Positions 1-7,485 of a stretch of 23,820 bases of DNA are shown here, in pieces; the first letter of the stretch is position 1; every line of letters begins with the position of its first letter. Both the position numbers and the translations under genes were made by a program. The notes below the pieces were generated by a model. The model was not told where the DNA came from. It made no database searches and saw only the letters and a list, made by a program, of their open reading frames with translations. The stretch comes from Chloroflexota bacterium (GTDB lineage: Bacteria > Chloroflexota > Dehalococcoidia > SM23-28-2 > RBG-16-64-32), in assembly GCA_022561095.1 (NCBI GenBank), contig JADFRV010000008.1:1-23820 (forward strand), read 5' to 3'.

Positions 1-785
1 CGTCGCGCCCGCTGGCGCCGCGCCTCCTCCAGCCGCCCGGAGCTCTCCAGGAAAGTTCGGTGGCGGTCTATCGCATCGGCCAGCTCCACCACCCCCCGGC
101 CTCTGATCGCCACTGTCTTTAGGATGGGCACCTCCCAGCCCTCGTCGCGGTTCAGATCGAGGAAGATGTGCAGTTGCCGCGCGGTAAGTTCGGCGCGCTG
201 CTGATCGGCCTTGTTGACGACCAGTATGTCGGCGATCTCCAAGATGCCCGCCTTGATCGCCTGCACTTCGTCGCCGGCGCCCGGCACGCTGATGACGACC
301 GTCGTGTGGGCGGTATCGGCCACCTCCACCTCATCCTGCCCCGCCCCTACCGTCTCCACGATGATGATGTCCTTGTGTGCCGCGTCCAGCACGGTTGTGA
401 CATCGCTGGTGGTGGAGGCCAGGCCGCCTAGGGCACCGCGCGTGGCCATGGAGCGGATGAACACGCCGGGGTCGGAGGTCAGCTCCTGCATACGGATGCG
501 GTCGCCGAGGACGGCGCCGTGGCTGAAGGGGCTGGTGGGGTCAACGGCGACGATACCGACGGTGCGGTCGCGCGTTCGGTACTCGCCAGCCAGGGCACCC
601 ACCAGCGTACTCTTGCCAGAGCCCGTCGGCCCCGTCATGCCGATGATGTGGGCGTGTCCGGTGTGGCCGAACAGAGCCTTCATCGCCTCTCGGCCCTCGG
701 GGTAGCCGTTCTCTACGAAGCTGAGGACACGTGACAGCGCCCGCTTGTCGCCGTCCAGCAGACGGGCGACCAGATCAGCGGTCAC
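1..785 (-). CDS. meaB: MeaB/ArgK-family G-protein chaperone of methylmalonyl-CoA mutase (3' end outside window)
   Basis: P-loop GTPase that loads and protects the B12 cofactor of methylmalonyl-CoA mutase. The start is a GTG at 785 that overlaps the stop of the small mutase subunit in GTGA, and the frame stays open for 261 codons to the window edge, so the C-terminus is missing. Visible motifs are the Walker A loop GPTGSGKST (about residues 52-60), the MeaB-type switch ETVGAGQDE, the guanine-specificity motif NKAD, and a later AIRGRGV segment. The Walker A loop differs from the usual GAPGAGKST but keeps G-x4-GKS/T. The four-base overlap implies translational coupling with the B12-binding subunit, the expected partner. 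The family assignment is secure; only the length is unknown. Confidence 0.95.
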   Translation of the reverse strand, partial: MTADLVARLLDGDKRALSRVLSFVENGYPEGREAMKALFGHTGHAHIIGMTGPTGSGKSTLVGALAGEYRTRDRTVGIVAVDPTSPFSHGAVLGDRIRMQELTSDPGVFIRSMATRGALGGLASTTSDVTTVLDAAHKDIIIVETVGAGQDEVEVADTAHTTVVISVPGAGDEVQAIKAGILEIADILVVNKADQQRAELTARQLHIFLDLNRDEGWEVPILKTVAIRGRGVVELADAIDRHRTFLESSGRLEEARRQRAR

Positions 786-1204
786 GACTTGCTTGGCGCG
801 CCTTTGGCGGGGACGTTCTTTCGCACCCACTCCACGATGTCCAGGGTGGAGGTGCCGGGGCCGAAGACCCCCCGGAATCCTATCTTCTCCAGAACCGGTA
901 TATCCTGCCGCGGTATGATCCCTCCGCCGAACAGGACAACGTCCTCCATGCCCCGTTTTTTCAGCTCCGCTACCACGCGGGGGAACAGCTCCAGGTGCGC
1001 CCCGGACAGAATGGACAGGCCGATAACGTCGGCGTCCTCCTGAAGCGCCGTCTCCGCTATCATCTCCGGCGTCTGCCGGATACCGGTGTAGACGACCTCC
1101 ATACCGGCGTCCCGCAGGGCGCGGGCCACCACCTTGGCGCCACGGTCGTGGCCGTCCAGGCCGGGCTTGGCGATGATTACCTTGATCTTGCCTTCCTGAG
1201 TCAT
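782..1204 (-). CDS. mcmA2: Methylmalonyl-CoA mutase small subunit, B12-binding domain
   Basis: A 140-residue stand-alone cobalamin-binding domain, equal to the C-terminal part of single-chain mutases. It carries the base-off motif GLDGHDRGAK, in which the His of DxHxxG replaces the lower axial ligand of cobalt, then LSILSGAHLE and VVLFGGGIIP, which line the nucleotide-tail cleft. The catalytic large subunit is encoded separately at 3613-5280, as in archaeal and many Chloroflexota mutases. A GGGAGGG sequence lies about 11 bases before the ATG, and a TATAAT hexamer at 1232-1237 may give it its own promoter. It overlaps meaB by four bases. The two mutase chains are separated by five other genes, so the subunits are not translationally coupled. 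Confidence 0.95.
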   Translation of the reverse strand: MTQEGKIKVIIAKPGLDGHDRGAKVVARALRDAGMEVVYTGIRQTPEMIAETALQEDADVIGLSILSGAHLELFPRVVAELKKRGMEDVVLFGGGIIPRQDIPVLEKIGFRGVFGPGTSTLDIVEWVRKNVPAKGAPSKS

Positions 1205-1231
1205 CTGTGGATGAACCCTCCCTGTGAGTGG

Positions 1232-1237
1232 ATTATA
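1232..1237 (-). promoter_or_regulatory. Candidate internal -10 element before the small mutase subunit
   Basis: The minus strand reads TATAAT here, preceded by TGCTA, in the 102-base gap between the VOC gene and the small subunit. No good -35 hexamer is seen at 16-18 bases upstream, so activity would depend on the extended upstream sequence. It would give mcmA2-meaB a second transcript, independent of the operon promoter near 5300. Confidence 0.4.
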
Positions 1238-1306
1238 TAGCAGAGGAAGGTTCAGAAGCGAACGGAGGGCTCAAATCCAGGCCGAAGAGTCGCCCGCAGC
1301 CTGCCT

Positions 1307-1714
1307 CTACCGCCGCTCGATGAGTTGGATCGGCACGCCGTGAGCCGACGACGCCCTCACGCGAGCGACGCGGCTGCCCGGCCAGATGCCCGGCTCCGGC
1401 TCGGAGACCCGGGCGCCCTTCCCACGCAGATAACCGACCGCCTCATCGAGGTCATCCACCTCGATGCTTATCGAGAAGAACCCCTCGCCCCGCTCCTTGA
1501 ACTGCTGCGCGAACCGCCCCTTCTCCGCCACCGGCTGCACCAGCTCGATGAAGGCGTCGCCCACGGGCAGACGAGCGGCCTTGAAGCCGGAGCCCAGCGG
1601 CTGCTCCAGGGTGGCGTCCACCTTCAGCCCTAAGTTACGCTCCCACTTGGCGGCGGCGTCCGCCAGATCCTCGGTGGCTATCACTACGTGATCGATGCGC
1701 TTGAATGTGGGCAT
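1307..1714 (-). CDS. VOC/glyoxalase-fold protein, methylmalonyl-CoA epimerase paralogue with incomplete metal site
   Basis: A 135-residue vicinal-oxygen-chelate protein. The start at 1714 (MPTFKRIDHVV) is preferred to upstream starts because GAGAGG sits 9 bases before it and the VOC domain begins there. Aligned by eye to the epimerase at 2229-2633, it keeps the first His (H9) and the central Glu (E57, FIELVQ). It has Ser where the epimerase has the third ligand His (EGFFSISIE against EGLHHICFQ), and Gln130 where the epimerase has the last Glu (VPIQLIE against VLVELAT). Two of four metal ligands are therefore lost, so epimerase activity is unlikely; a binding role or a different chemistry is possible. 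It lies 19 bases after the TY-Chap gene, in the mutase operon. Confidence 0.85.
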   Translation of the reverse strand: MPTFKRIDHVVIATEDLADAAAKWERNLGLKVDATLEQPLGSGFKAARLPVGDAFIELVQPVAEKGRFAQQFKERGEGFFSISIEVDDLDEAVGYLRGKGARVSEPEPGIWPGSRVARVRASSAHGVPIQLIERR

Positions 1715-1733
1715 CAGCCATGTCCTCTCAACG

Positions 1734-2204
1734 CTATTGAAGCTCAAGCTCATATTTGATTGGTGATTGCGTGGGACAACCATACACATCTGACAGGATA
1801 GAAAGAGTCGTGCGAGCAATTTCGCGAACCGCCGGCTCATCGGCTGCATCGAAAGTACGAGAGTAGTTGGGTGGGGGTGGCGTCGTCACAGCCAGGAGCC
1901 CCCAAAGGTTACGCCAGGAAGGCTTCGGCTGCACCGGCACCTCAGCCGACACCTCAACCGGCACCTCAAACCCTAGCGCCTGCAATTCCGAAAGCCTACC
2001 TTCACCAAGCTGTAGCTCTGCAGGCAGGAATTGATTGGAAACGGCCTCGCAATCCACGCTTGTGGCTCCACGGCTGCCGGCGAACTGAATGTACACCTCG
2101 CCAACCGAAACTATCAGGAAATTACCGTCGCCACCTTCGGTTATTAGTCGGCTGAGATTGTGAACAAGCGGTTCCTCGTTATCTTGGAAGCTCTGCCCAC
2201 TCAT
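1734..2204 (-). CDS. TY-Chap (YbjN/CesT-like) domain protein
   Basis: A 156-residue soluble acidic protein with no signal peptide. The pattern FLIVSVGEVYIQFAG, then EAVSNQFLP, then LSELQALGF with a following VP, and the C-terminal helix IARTTLSILSDVYG resembles TY-Chap domains. This is a family related by fold to type III secretion chaperones and YbjN, predicted to bind peptides. The start is fixed by AGGAG seven bases before the ATG. It is embedded in the mutase operon between the epimerase and the second VOC gene, so it could be a chaperone for an operon product, but that is inference. The family call rests on pattern memory, without a profile search. Confidence 0.65.
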   Translation of the reverse strand: MSGQSFQDNEEPLVHNLSRLITEGGDGNFLIVSVGEVYIQFAGSRGATSVDCEAVSNQFLPAELQLGEGRLSELQALGFEVPVEVSAEVPVQPKPSWRNLWGLLAVTTPPPPNYSRTFDAADEPAVREIARTTLSILSDVYGCPTQSPIKYELELQ

Positions 2205-2228
2205 TGGCTCTCCTCCCTCGTGCCAACT

Positions 2229-2633
2229 TCAGCTGACTACCGGCGTCGCCAGCTCCACGAGGACGCCGCGGCTGGCCTTCGGGTGCAGGAAGCAGATCAT
2301 GCCCGCCAGCCCGCGCCGTGGCTGCTGGTCGATAAGCTCAACCCCCTTCGCCTTCAGCCCCTCCAGCTCCGCGGCCACGTCAGGCGTCTGGAAGCAGATG
2401 TGGTGCAGCCCCTCGCCCTTCCGCTCCAGGAAGCGCCCCACCGGCGACTCCGGCGATAGCGGCTCCAGCAGTTCGATCTCGCTCCCGCCGATGGTGAGGA
2501 GGGCGGCCTTCACCCCCTGCTCCTCCACCGTGGCGGAGGCCTGCACCGGCAGGCCCAGCGTCTCACTGTAGAACTTCAGCGCCTCGTCCAGGCTGCGTAC
2601 GGCGACGCCGATGTGGTGGATCTTCTCGATCAT
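2229..2633 (-). CDS. mce: Methylmalonyl-CoA epimerase
   Basis: A 134-residue VOC-fold epimerase that interconverts (S)- and (R)-methylmalonyl-CoA, feeding the mutase. The sequence opens with IHHIGVAVRSLDEALKFY, and the probable metal ligands are H7, E54 (SEIELLEP), H78 (EGLHHICFQ) and E127 (VLVELATP). Length and ligand spacing match known epimerases. The ATG at 2633 overlaps the stop of the upstream DinB-like gene in ATGA, which indicates translational coupling. Its place between the two mutase subunit genes supports the function strongly. Confidence 0.93.
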   Translation of the reverse strand: MIEKIHHIGVAVRSLDEALKFYSETLGLPVQASATVEEQGVKAALLTIGGSEIELLEPLSPESPVGRFLERKGEGLHHICFQTPDVAAELEGLKAKGVELIDQQPRRGLAGMICFLHPKASRGVLVELATPVVS

Positions 2634-3094
2634 ATCCCCTCCCTCTTGCGCCAGTCGCGGATCTGTGCGGCGTGGTCCCGGTAGTGGTCGATGCTACCCT
2701 CCTGCAGGAGGCGATAGGCGGTGCGGCCCTCCCGGAAACGTTCCTCCGGGAGCAGACGGGCGGCGGCTACGTACGCGTTCTCGCTGGCCTTCAACTCCTC
2801 CAGGATGGTGGCCGGACTGGCGGTGTGCCACTTCTCGACAAAGCGTGCGTTCCAGGCGTCGCCATCATTGTAGGGGTGGCCGGACCCCTCGGGCCAAGGC
2901 CGTTCGCCGCTCGCCATGCGCTCAAGCATGCCAGCCTCTTCACGGTGCCAGCCGACGATATGGGCAAGGATGTCGCGTACGCTCCACTCCCCGTACCAGA
3001 CGTTCGTCATCCGCTCGTCGCTGAGGCCGTCGATAGTGTCGAGGAAGCCGGCGAACTCATCGTCGAGGGTCTTCAGCAGCCCATCCCTGCTCAC
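2630..3094 (-). CDS. DinB/ClbS(DfsB)-like four-helix bundle protein, copy 1
   Basis: A 154-residue helical protein with the DinB/YfiT/ClbS signature WSVRDILAHIVGWH near residues 37-50 and a C-terminal HYRDHAAQIRDWRK. Histidines H45, H50, H137 and H141 could form the divalent-metal site of this superfamily. Members include thiol-dependent transferases and ClbS-type resistance proteins, so the reaction cannot be named from sequence. It ends in an ATGA overlap with mce and starts 6 bases after a second copy of the same family, which suggests tandem duplication. Its link to methylmalonyl-CoA metabolism is unknown. Confidence 0.85.
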   Translation of the reverse strand: MSRDGLLKTLDDEFAGFLDTIDGLSDERMTNVWYGEWSVRDILAHIVGWHREEAGMLERMASGERPWPEGSGHPYNDGDAWNARFVEKWHTASPATILEELKASENAYVAAARLLPEERFREGRTAYRLLQEGSIDHYRDHAAQIRDWRKREGI

Positions 3095-3100
3095 GGGCGA

Positions 3101-3559
3101 CTATATCCCCTGTTGCTTACGCCACTCCCTGATTTCGGCGGCGTGACCCTTTTCGCCGTTGACCAAACCATCGGTGAGCATTCGCACCATCTGACCGGTA
3201 GCGAACACCCCCTCGGGCTGGGCGTTCAGGGCGTCGATGAACTGGTGGCGCGACTCCTCCAGCTCGAACTTCGCCTGCGGCAACGAAAACAGGTTTCGCG
3301 AGCGCATCAGACCGGCGTTCCACTCGTCTACCTCCTCCAGGCGAAGGGTGGCGAGCTGAGGGATATGGCCGCGGCTGATCCGCTGCAGGTCCGGGACGGC
3401 GAACTGCTCCCAGGACGCTAGGTGGCAGAGGACGTCCTTGACGGACCAGCTGCCGAACGCAACATCGCTCATCTTCTCCTCCGGGATGCCGCTGATGGCG
3501 TCCAGCGTCTCGGCGCGGATGGTCTCCATTACGGCGATGGCGTCGGACTTGTCACTCAT
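3101..3559 (-). CDS. DinB/ClbS(DfsB)-like four-helix bundle protein, copy 2
   Basis: A 152-residue paralogue of the downstream gene. WSVKDVLCHLASWE and HAAEIREWRKQQGI match WSVRDILAHIVGWH and HAAQIRDWRKREGI of copy 1. It keeps H46 and H139, but the histidines equivalent to H50 and H137 are replaced, so metal binding may differ. AAGGAG about 10 bases upstream supports the ATG at 3559. It is the first gene after the large mutase subunit, 53 bases downstream of it, and probably shares its transcript. The substrate is unknown. Confidence 0.85.
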   Translation of the reverse strand: MSDKSDAIAVMETIRAETLDAISGIPEEKMSDVAFGSWSVKDVLCHLASWEQFAVPDLQRISRGHIPQLATLRLEEVDEWNAGLMRSRNLFSLPQAKFELEESRHQFIDALNAQPEGVFATGQMVRMLTDGLVNGEKGHAAEIREWRKQQGI

Positions 3560-3612
3560 GGGGCGGGCTCCTTCTAGCTACGGGGATAATGCTTTGATCG
3601 CTTCTAGCCTGG

Positions 3613-5280
3613 TCAGATCACCACAACCTCGCGCTGCTCGCCGAAGAACTCGCGCGTCACGCCGCAGATCTCGCCGATCGTCACGTAGTTCTCCACGCAC
3701 TCGATGAAGACCGGCATCAGGTTCGCGTCGGAGCGGGCAGCCTCGTCCAGCCGCTTGAGCATCTGTTGGACGCGACCGTCGTCACGCTCAGCCTTCACAC
3801 GCTGCAGGCGCTCCATCTGCCGCCGAACCACCTCCTCCCGCACGCGCAGGATCTCCGGCTCCGTCTCCTCCTCAGTCGTGAACTCGTTGACGCCGACAAC
3901 CGTGCGCTCGCCGCGGTCAACCTGCATCTGTATGCGGTAAGAGTTCTCCTGGATCTCGCGCTGCTGGAACCCCATCTCGATGGCGTTCAGCGCCCCGCCT
4001 ATATCGTCGATGCGCTCTATGTACTTGAACGCCTCCTCCTCGATGCGGTCGGTCAGCCTCTCCACGTAGTAGGATCCGCCGATCGCGTCGATAACGTCGG
4101 CCACGCCGGATTCGTGGGCTATAATCTGCTGCGTGCGGAGCGCTATCTGCGCTGTCTTCTCCGTGGGCAGCGCCAGCGCCTCATCCATGGAGTTGGTGTG
4201 CAGCGACTGGGTGCCGCCCAGGACGGCGGCCAGCGCCTGGAGCGTGGTGCGGACGATGTTGTTCTCCGGCTGCTGCGCGGTGAGAGTGGCGCCGCCGGTC
4301 TGGGTGTGGAAGCGAAGCATCATCGAGCGCGGGTCCTTGGCGCCGAAGCGCTCCTTAGCGATGCGAGCCCACATGCGGCGTGCGGCGCGGAACTTCGCCA
4401 CCTCCTCCAGGAAGTTGGTGTAGGAGGCGAAGAAGAACGATAGCCTTGGCGCGAAGTCGTCGAACTTCAGCCCTGCGTCCAGCGCCGCCTTCACGTAGGC
4501 GATGGCGTTGGCGAAGGTGAACGCCACCTCCTGCACAGCCGTGCAGCCGGCCTCGCGCATGTGGTAGCCGCTTATGCTGATCGTGTTCCACTGAGGCAGG
4601 TTTTCCTTGCACCAGGCGAAGACGTCCGTGATCAGGCGCATGGAACTCTCGGGCGGGTAGATGTAGGTGCCGCGAGCGATGTACTCCTTGAGGATATCGT
4701 GCTGCGTGGTGCCGCCGATCTTGGTGAGGTCGGCGCCCTGCTTCTTCGCCACCGCCACATAAAAAGCGAGAAGGATCGCGGCCGTGGCGTTGATCGTCAT
4801 AGAGGTGGTTACCTTCTCCAGGGGTATCTCCTTGAACAGGAGCTCCATATCGGCCAGCGAGGAGATGGCGACGCCCACCTTGCCCACCTCCGCCAACGCC
4901 ATCGGGTGGTCCGAGTCGTAGCCGATCTGCGTGGGCAGGTCGAAGGCGACGGAGAGGCCGGTCTGGCCGTGCTCCAGCAGGTAGCGGTAGCGCTGGTTGG
5001 ACTCCTCCGCATCGCCGAAGCCGGCGTACTGGCGCATAGTCCAGAGCCGGCCGCGGTACATAGTGGGCTGGACGCCGCGGGTGTAAGGGTACTCGCCCGG
5101 GAACCCGAGCCGCTCCAGATAGCGCCAGCCGTCTATATCCTCGCCGGTGTGAACTGGGTCTACTGGGGCCCCATCAGACGTCTCGAACGGGTAGTCGCGT
5201 TCTGGGCTGCGCTGGACGGATTGGGCGTACGGGCCCTCCATCCATTCCTTTTTTGAATCGCTGTGGTTGCGCTGGGACAT
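3613..5280 (-). CDS. mcmA1: Methylmalonyl-CoA mutase large (catalytic) subunit
   Basis: A 555-residue TIM-barrel subunit of adenosylcobalamin-dependent methylmalonyl-CoA mutase, which converts (R)-methylmalonyl-CoA to succinyl-CoA. It lacks a B12 domain; that is supplied by the separate gene at 782-1204. Active-site segments are VQPTMYRGRLWTMRQYAGFG (Tyr75), IARGTYIYPP (Arg203) and ISISGYHMREAG (Tyr239, His240). The Tyr and Arg pair fits a methylmalonyl-CoA mutase rather than isobutyryl- or 2-hydroxyisobutyryl-CoA mutases, which change these positions. I chose the ATG at 5280, with GAGGAG just upstream, over an in-frame start 63 bases earlier that would lie across the promoter. It is the first gene of the operon. 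Confidence 0.96.
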   Translation of the reverse strand: MSQRNHSDSKKEWMEGPYAQSVQRSPERDYPFETSDGAPVDPVHTGEDIDGWRYLERLGFPGEYPYTRGVQPTMYRGRLWTMRQYAGFGDAEESNQRYRYLLEHGQTGLSVAFDLPTQIGYDSDHPMALAEVGKVGVAISSLADMELLFKEIPLEKVTTSMTINATAAILLAFYVAVAKKQGADLTKIGGTTQHDILKEYIARGTYIYPPESSMRLITDVFAWCKENLPQWNTISISGYHMREAGCTAVQEVAFTFANAIAYVKAALDAGLKFDDFAPRLSFFFASYTNFLEEVAKFRAARRMWARIAKERFGAKDPRSMMLRFHTQTGGATLTAQQPENNIVRTTLQALAAVLGGTQSLHTNSMDEALALPTEKTAQIALRTQQIIAHESGVADVIDAIGGSYYVERLTDRIEEEAFKYIERIDDIGGALNAIEMGFQQREIQENSYRIQMQVDRGERTVVGVNEFTTEEETEPEILRVREEVVRRQMERLQRVKAERDDGRVQQMLKRLDEAARSDANLMPVFIECVENYVTIGEICGVTREFFGEQREVVVI

Positions 5281-5298
5281 GGGCTCCTCGCGGGACTG

Positions 5299-5328
5299 AG
5301 TGTATCGCGGGCAAAACAGGGGTGTCAA
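5299..5328 (-). promoter_or_regulatory. Sigma70-type promoter of the mutase operon
   Basis: On the minus strand TTGACA (5328-5323) and TACACT (5304-5299) are separated by 18 bases. The first transcribed base would fall only about 10-15 bases before the ATG at 5280, giving a short leader that contains the GAGGAG ribosome site. The match to consensus is good at -35 and 4 of 6 at -10. Confidence 0.6.
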
Positions 5329-5367
5329 CGAAACGCAAACCACGCCACTACCTACTCCAGATAGCCA

Positions 5368-6747
5368 ATGCTATACTGTGCCGTTGACGATGTCTTCCCG
5401 CAAAACAGCCCGCCGCTCCTCTTTAGTTCGCGCCCCTTGCCTGTGAGCGCCAACTTCGCGCGCCACTGGACGCTCATCGCCATCGCGGCCCTTCTTGCCT
5501 CGCCGGCGCCGGTCATCCGTCTGCTGGAGGTGACGGGAGTAGCGCACCCGGAGCTGGGCAACGTGGGGTCGTCCTTGCTGTTCGGGCTGGCGATCATGGC
5601 GGCGGCCACGCTCCTTATCTGGGCCTCCGATGTAGCGGAGACAGAGATATCGGCGACGCTGGCGCTAGTGCTACTTGCCCTCATCGCGGTGCTGCCGGAG
5701 TACGCGGTGGACCTGTTCTTCGCCTGGACGGCGCCGAACGTGCCGGAGTGTATTCAGCCGGATTTCCCACTGGACTGCGCCGGCGGCGTCAGCGACATCG
5801 CTCACCCCAGAAACCTGGCGATAGCCAACATGACCGGCGCCAACCGGCTACTGGTAGGGCTGGCCTGGCCGATGATCTTCCTCATCTACTGGTGGCGCAC
5901 GCGCTCCCGGACCATGGCCGTGGAACGCTCCAACTCCCTGGGCATCCTCTTCCTCGGCGCCGCCACCCTGTACAGCTTCTCCATCCCCATCCGCGGCCAC
6001 CTATCCCTCATCGACACAGCCGTGATGTTCGCAATCTTCGCCGCCTATATGTTCTTCTCCTCGCGTTCACCAAGCCGGCAGGTAGAGGAGTTCGTGGGGC
6101 CGTCAGCAGCCATCGGCGCCCTGTCAAAACTGCCCCGCCGGTTGACGATCATAGCGATCTTCGTCTACGCCGCCGTCGTCATCTTCGCCGCGGCGGAGCC
6201 GTTCGCCGAGGGGCTGGTGGCCACCGGCATGGAGGTGGGCATCGACGAGTTCATCCTGGTGCAGTGGCTGGCGCCGCTGGCCTCCGAGTCCCCAGAGTTC
6301 CTCCTGGCAGGGCTTCTGGCTGCCCGCGGCCGCCACGGCGCAGCCATGACTATACTCATCGCCTCCAAGGTGGGCCAGTGGACGCTGCTCATCGGCAGCC
6401 TGCCGCTGGCGTTCAGCATCTCCGGGGGCACTCTGTCTCCGCTGGAATTCGACGCTCGTCAGGCGGAGGAGGTCTATCTCACCGCTGCCCAATCGCTGTT
6501 CGCCGTAGCGATCTTCGTTAACCTGCGCCTGAGCTGCCGAGAGGCGATCCTGCTCGCTGCCCTGTTCATCACCCAGCTTTTCTTCTTCGACACTACCATC
6601 AGACTGGTCTACGGCTCCCTTTACCTCCTCCTGGCGCTGCTCATGTTCCTGCGCGACATCCCAGCGATGCCCAACCTGTGGAGCGCAGCCCGCGAGGCTG
6701 CGCGCCAGCCGCAGGCCGGCGACCCCCCCGAAAGAGCACCTCCGTAA
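5368..6747 (+). CDS. CaCA-family (sodium/calcium exchanger-like) membrane antiporter
   Basis: A 459-residue polytopic membrane protein with about ten hydrophobic segments in two halves. The two alpha-repeat regions are visible: ALIAVLPEYAVDLFFAW (about residues 104-120) followed by NMTGANRLLVG, and WLAPLASESPEFLLAG (about 300-315) followed by ASKVGQWTLLIGSLPLAF. The acidic residues in PEY and SPEF match the ion-coordinating Glu positions of Na+/Ca2+ exchangers. The two repeats have the usual inverted-pair layout; the ion is not determinable. The start is uncertain: the ATG at 5368 has a poor ribosome site, and an in-frame GTG 26 codons in (LPVSANF) is an alternative. The gene diverges from the mutase operon across about 90 bases. 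Confidence 0.82.
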   Translation: MLYCAVDDVFPQNSPPLLFSSRPLPVSANFARHWTLIAIAALLASPAPVIRLLEVTGVAHPELGNVGSSLLFGLAIMAAATLLIWASDVAETEISATLALVLLALIAVLPEYAVDLFFAWTAPNVPECIQPDFPLDCAGGVSDIAHPRNLAIANMTGANRLLVGLAWPMIFLIYWWRTRSRTMAVERSNSLGILFLGAATLYSFSIPIRGHLSLIDTAVMFAIFAAYMFFSSRSPSRQVEEFVGPSAAIGALSKLPRRLTIIAIFVYAAVVIFAAAEPFAEGLVATGMEVGIDEFILVQWLAPLASESPEFLLAGLLAARGRHGAAMTILIASKVGQWTLLIGSLPLAFSISGGTLSPLEFDARQAEEVYLTAAQSLFAVAIFVNLRLSCREAILLAALFITQLFFFDTTIRLVYGSLYLLLALLMFLRDIPAMPNLWSAAREAARQPQAGDPPERAPP

Positions 6748-6848
6748 CCTCCCTGAGCTACGACCTGTATCATCTTCCCGCGTTCACGCGTCTCTAAAGA
6801 TAAATACACGGTTTATGCCACAAGGGGCTCTAGTAGAGGAAGCATCAC

Positions 6849-7373
6849 GTGATCGCATCCGCGAGTAAGAGGTCGATCATCGACCGGATGGTGGGCGCCG
6901 CTCTCCTGGAACCGGAACCGTACCAGGAGGCTGCCCTGGCCCCATCCATCCGGACTCAAGCGATCCTGGTGGTGATCGTCTCGTCGATAGCTGTGGGGCT
7001 GGGCAGCCTGGGCGCCGGTCCTGTGGGATTCGTGCTGGGAGCCATCGCCGGTCTGGCCGGCTGGGGCGTCTATGTCTTCGCCGCCTATCGGGTCGCCATC
7101 GCTCGTTTCCAGGTGCCGCCCAGCGCTACCATCTGGGGCTCAACGTGGCGCGTCCTCGCGCTGGCCAGCACGCCGCGGCTATTCCTTGTCTTCACGCTTG
7201 TGCCCGGCATCGGTTTTCTGGTGGGGTTGGCCGTACACGCCTGGCTACTGATCACCACCGTATCAGCACTGAGGCCCGCGCTGGACCTGGATACCCGCCC
7301 TACCATCATCGTGGCGCTCAGCGGCTGGCTGCCAATGTTCCTGTTGTGGGCGCTGGTCTGGCTGCTGATCTAG
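6849..7373 (+). CDS. YIP1-family integral membrane protein
   Basis: A 174-residue protein with a cytoplasmic N-terminus (RSIIDRMVGAALLEPEPY) and about four to five hydrophobic segments, ending in FLLWALVWLLI. The N-terminal amphipathic segment followed by paired transmembrane helices is the usual pattern of small bacterial YIP1-domain proteins, whose function is unknown. The start is a GTG with GAGGAA about eight bases upstream. It follows the exchanger by 101 bases on the same strand and may or may not be cotranscribed. Its stop codon lies in a hairpin, and the tRNA-derived repeat begins immediately after. Confidence 0.7.
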   Translation: MIASASKRSIIDRMVGAALLEPEPYQEAALAPSIRTQAILVVIVSSIAVGLGSLGAGPVGFVLGAIAGLAGWGVYVFAAYRVAIARFQVPPSATIWGSTWRVLALASTPRLFLVFTLVPGIGFLVGLAVHAWLLITTVSALRPALDLDTRPTIIVALSGWLPMFLLWALVWLLI

Positions 7374-7393
7374 CCACCCTCATGAGGATGGCT
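7372..7393 (+). terminator. Hairpin at the end of the YIP1 gene
   Basis: An inverted repeat AGCCA-C-CCTC / GAGG-A-TGGCT overlaps the YIP1 stop codon. There is one internal mismatch and no following T-run, so it is a weak terminator candidate. It abuts the tRNA-derived repeat at 7392. Confidence 0.4.
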
Positions 7394-7455
7394 GGTGGGC
7401 GGTGGAGGACTCGAACTTCCGACCTTCTCGGCGTAAGCGAGCTTGCCCCCATCCC
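7392..7455 (-). repeat. Outer partial copy of tRNA-Val 3' half (candidate att site)
   Basis: A 64-base segment matching 11366-11429 with three mismatches. The first 50 bases correspond to the CCA end, T arm, variable loop and anticodon region of the tRNA-Val at 12723-12799. The last 14 bases (CTTGCCCCCATCCC) match the 11352 copy but not the tRNA gene. It lacks the acceptor 5' strand and D arm, so it is not a working tRNA. The shared non-tRNA extension suggests the same attP arm next to the same core. Confidence 0.8.
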
Positions 7456-7485
7456 GCCGAAGAGATACCGATGCTCATTCACAAC

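Noticed and set aside
2672..3421. Plus-strand 249-codon open frame
   Set aside because: Lies antisense across the two DinB-like genes, which have family motifs and overlapping operon spacing.
4561..5256. Plus-strand open frame opposite the large mutase subunit
   Set aside because: Antisense to a strongly conserved enzyme; composition is typical of a shadow frame.
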